Part shown: piece by piece, positions 4,662 through 5,632 of the stretch | Layout: the number at the start of each line of letters is the position of its first letter | How positions within the stretch are numbered: position 1 is the stretch's first letter | Origin: Helicobacteraceae bacterium | GTDB taxonomy: Bacteria; Campylobacterota; Campylobacteria; Campylobacterales; SZUA-545 | Direction: 5' to 3' | Assembly (NCBI GenBank): GCA_031273735.1 | Contig: JAISRI010000139.1 | Coordinates: forward strand, 1 to 5,632 | DNA: 5,632 bases | Made by a program: the position numbers and the translations under genes | The notes under the pieces: generated by a model | What the model was told of the DNA's origin: nothing | Seen by the model: only the letters and a program-made list of their open reading frames with translations | Database searches by the model: none

Positions 4662-5632
4662 ATGAGCGAAATGAAACAGATTAGAAACCTCAAAGATTTT
4701 TCTACCTCGATCGAGCGCTTTCAAGGCGGTCATCGTCTCTGTCCGGGTTGTTCGCACGGCGTGATCGTCCGCGAGTTTGTCAATGCGACGGACGACGAGC
4801 TTTGCATTTCAAACGCTACGGGCTGTTTGGAGGTTTGCTCGACAATCTATCCTTTTACAAGCTGGAACGTTAGTTGGGTGCATGTCGGCTTTGAAAACGC
4901 GGCGGCAACGATCAGCGGCGTGGAAGCTATGTATAAATCGCTGAAAAACAACGGTAAAAGCTACAACGACAAAGAGATTAAATTCTTAGCTTTCGGCGGC
5001 GACGGCGGCACTTACGACATTGGCTTTCAGTCGCTTTCGGGCGCGGCGGAACGCGGGCATAGATTTATCTACATCTGTCTCGATAACGAGGGCTATATGA
5101 ATACGGGAGGGCAGAGAAGCTCTTCCACGCCGATCGGATCTTCCACGACGACCTCGCCTTTTGGCAGGGTAAGCTACGGCGAAAAGAAGCAAAAAAAAGA
5201 TCTCGTGGCGATTATGGCGGCGCATAAGTGCGAGTTTGTCGCGCAGATAGCTCCCGGTCATAAGTTTTTCAAAGATCTTGTGGCAAAGGCGCAAAGGGCG
5301 TATTCGGCAAACGCTCCCGTTTTTATAAACGCGATGAGTCCTTGCCCGACGGAGTGGAAATTTGATCCCGCTCTTTCTATGCAGGTTAGCGAAGTTATGG
5401 TTGATTCGTGCGTTTGCCCGCTCTATCAGATCGAGTGCAACGAAGAAAATTACGGCTACAAACTCACGATCACCTACGAGCCGAAAAACAAACTGCCCGC
5501 GCGCGATTATATCGCTATGCAAGGGCGTTTTAAGCACCTTTTCAAGAGCGAAAACGCGCATATTCTCGATCTATGGCAGAAAAATGTCGATGCGCAATGG
5601 GACTACCTGCGCCGCCGCCAAGACGCGGGAGT
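4662..5632 (+). CDS. porB: Pyruvate:flavodoxin/ferredoxin oxidoreductase, beta subunit (3' end outside window)
   Basis: This is the beta chain, which binds the diphosphate end of TPP and holds the proximal [4Fe-4S] cluster. The frame is open from ATG at 4662 to the window edge: 323 codons plus 2 bases, with no stop. Beta chains are usually a little over 300 residues, so only a short tail should be missing. Cluster ligands are C27 and C30 in LCPGC, C55 in ATGC and C228 in SPCPTEW; the C30-C55 spacing of 25 equals that in the Desulfovibrio africanus enzyme. The TPP motif starts at GDGGTYDIG (113-121, D114) and reaches N142 in LDNEGYMNTGGQRS. The typical STPIGSSTTTSP follows (155-166). Near the C-terminus, YEPKNKLPARDY and MQGRFKHLF are also family-like. 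AGGAG at 4651-4655 begins at the last base of the porA stop and lies 6 bases before the start. All four cluster cysteines are present. Confidence 0.93.
   Translation, partial: MSEMKQIRNLKDFSTSIERFQGGHRLCPGCSHGVIVREFVNATDDELCISNATGCLEVCSTIYPFTSWNVSWVHVGFENAAATISGVEAMYKSLKNNGKSYNDKEIKFLAFGGDGGTYDIGFQSLSGAAERGHRFIYICLDNEGYMNTGGQRSSSTPIGSSTTTSPFGRVSYGEKKQKKDLVAIMAAHKCEFVAQIAPGHKFFKDLVAKAQRAYSANAPVFINAMSPCPTEWKFDPALSMQVSEVMVDSCVCPLYQIECNEENYGYKLTITYEPKNKLPARDYIAMQGRFKHLFKSENAHILDLWQKNVDAQWDYLRRRQDAG

Noticed and set aside
4986..5561. Minus-strand reading frame of 191 codons opposite porB
   Set aside because: It lies wholly antisense to porB, which has complete TPP and iron-sulfur motifs. The frame is a by-product of GC-rich codon use.
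2489..5632. The operon as a 2-oxoglutarate oxidoreductase (Oor) or another 2-oxoacid oxidoreductase
   Set aside because: The gamma-delta-alpha-beta order, the roughly 400-residue alpha chain with NRALAAPLN and the beta chain ending near 320 residues fit Por better. The substrate is still inferred by resemblance, not proven.
1..5632. CRISPR array, tRNA, rRNA, insertion sequence or phage genes
   Set aside because: No regularly spaced direct repeats, cloverleaf-like segments, transposase motifs or terminal inverted repeats were seen. The window is almost filled by conserved chromosomal genes.

Overview
The window looks like chromosomal DNA from a member of the Campylobacterota (formerly Epsilonproteobacteria). 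The main reason is the pyruvate oxidoreductase locus in the order gamma-delta-alpha-beta (porCDAB), with four separate subunits that resemble the Helicobacter/Campylobacter type. The AroE and cation-efflux proteins are also of lengths and sequence types common in that group. Spacers are AT-rich, while coding regions are much richer in GC and full of GCG and GATCGC strings. This assignment is inferred from recalled family features and was not checked by a search.

Layout. Positions 1-114 hold an AT-rich leader with a perfect TATAAT. Next come aroE (115-912, shikimate dehydrogenase) and a cation diffusion facilitator efflux protein (903-1784). Both are on the plus strand and overlap by 10 bases, so they are probably co-transcribed. 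A 110-base convergent spacer (1785-1894) follows, with a possible terminator for the minus-strand gene beyond it. That gene (1895-2269, GTG start) encodes a small secreted protein of the LprI/DUF1311 type. A 219-base divergent spacer (2270-2488) carries promoter candidates in both directions and several short inverted repeats. The rest is the por operon on the plus strand: porC 2489-3043, porD 3054-3443, porA 3443-4651 and porB 4662-5632, which is cut by the window edge.

How the genes work together. The four Por subunits make one enzyme. PorA and PorB form the thiamine diphosphate catalytic core, PorB also carries the proximal [4Fe-4S] cluster, PorD carries two further [4Fe-4S] clusters that pass electrons outward, and PorC is the gamma subunit associated with the CoA-dependent step. 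The enzyme converts pyruvate and CoA to acetyl-CoA and CO2 with reduction of flavodoxin or ferredoxin, and can run in reverse in organisms that fix CO2. Short spacings, a stop/start overlap and strong Shine-Dalgarno sequences suggest tight co-translation. aroE (aromatic amino acid precursors) and the metal exporter have no obvious functional link to por.

Most of the window is conserved housekeeping sequence. I found no convincing new system. The points most worth a second look are a perfect hairpin at the end of porA just before porB, the enrichment of the palindrome GCGATCGC, and the inverted-repeat cluster upstream of porC.
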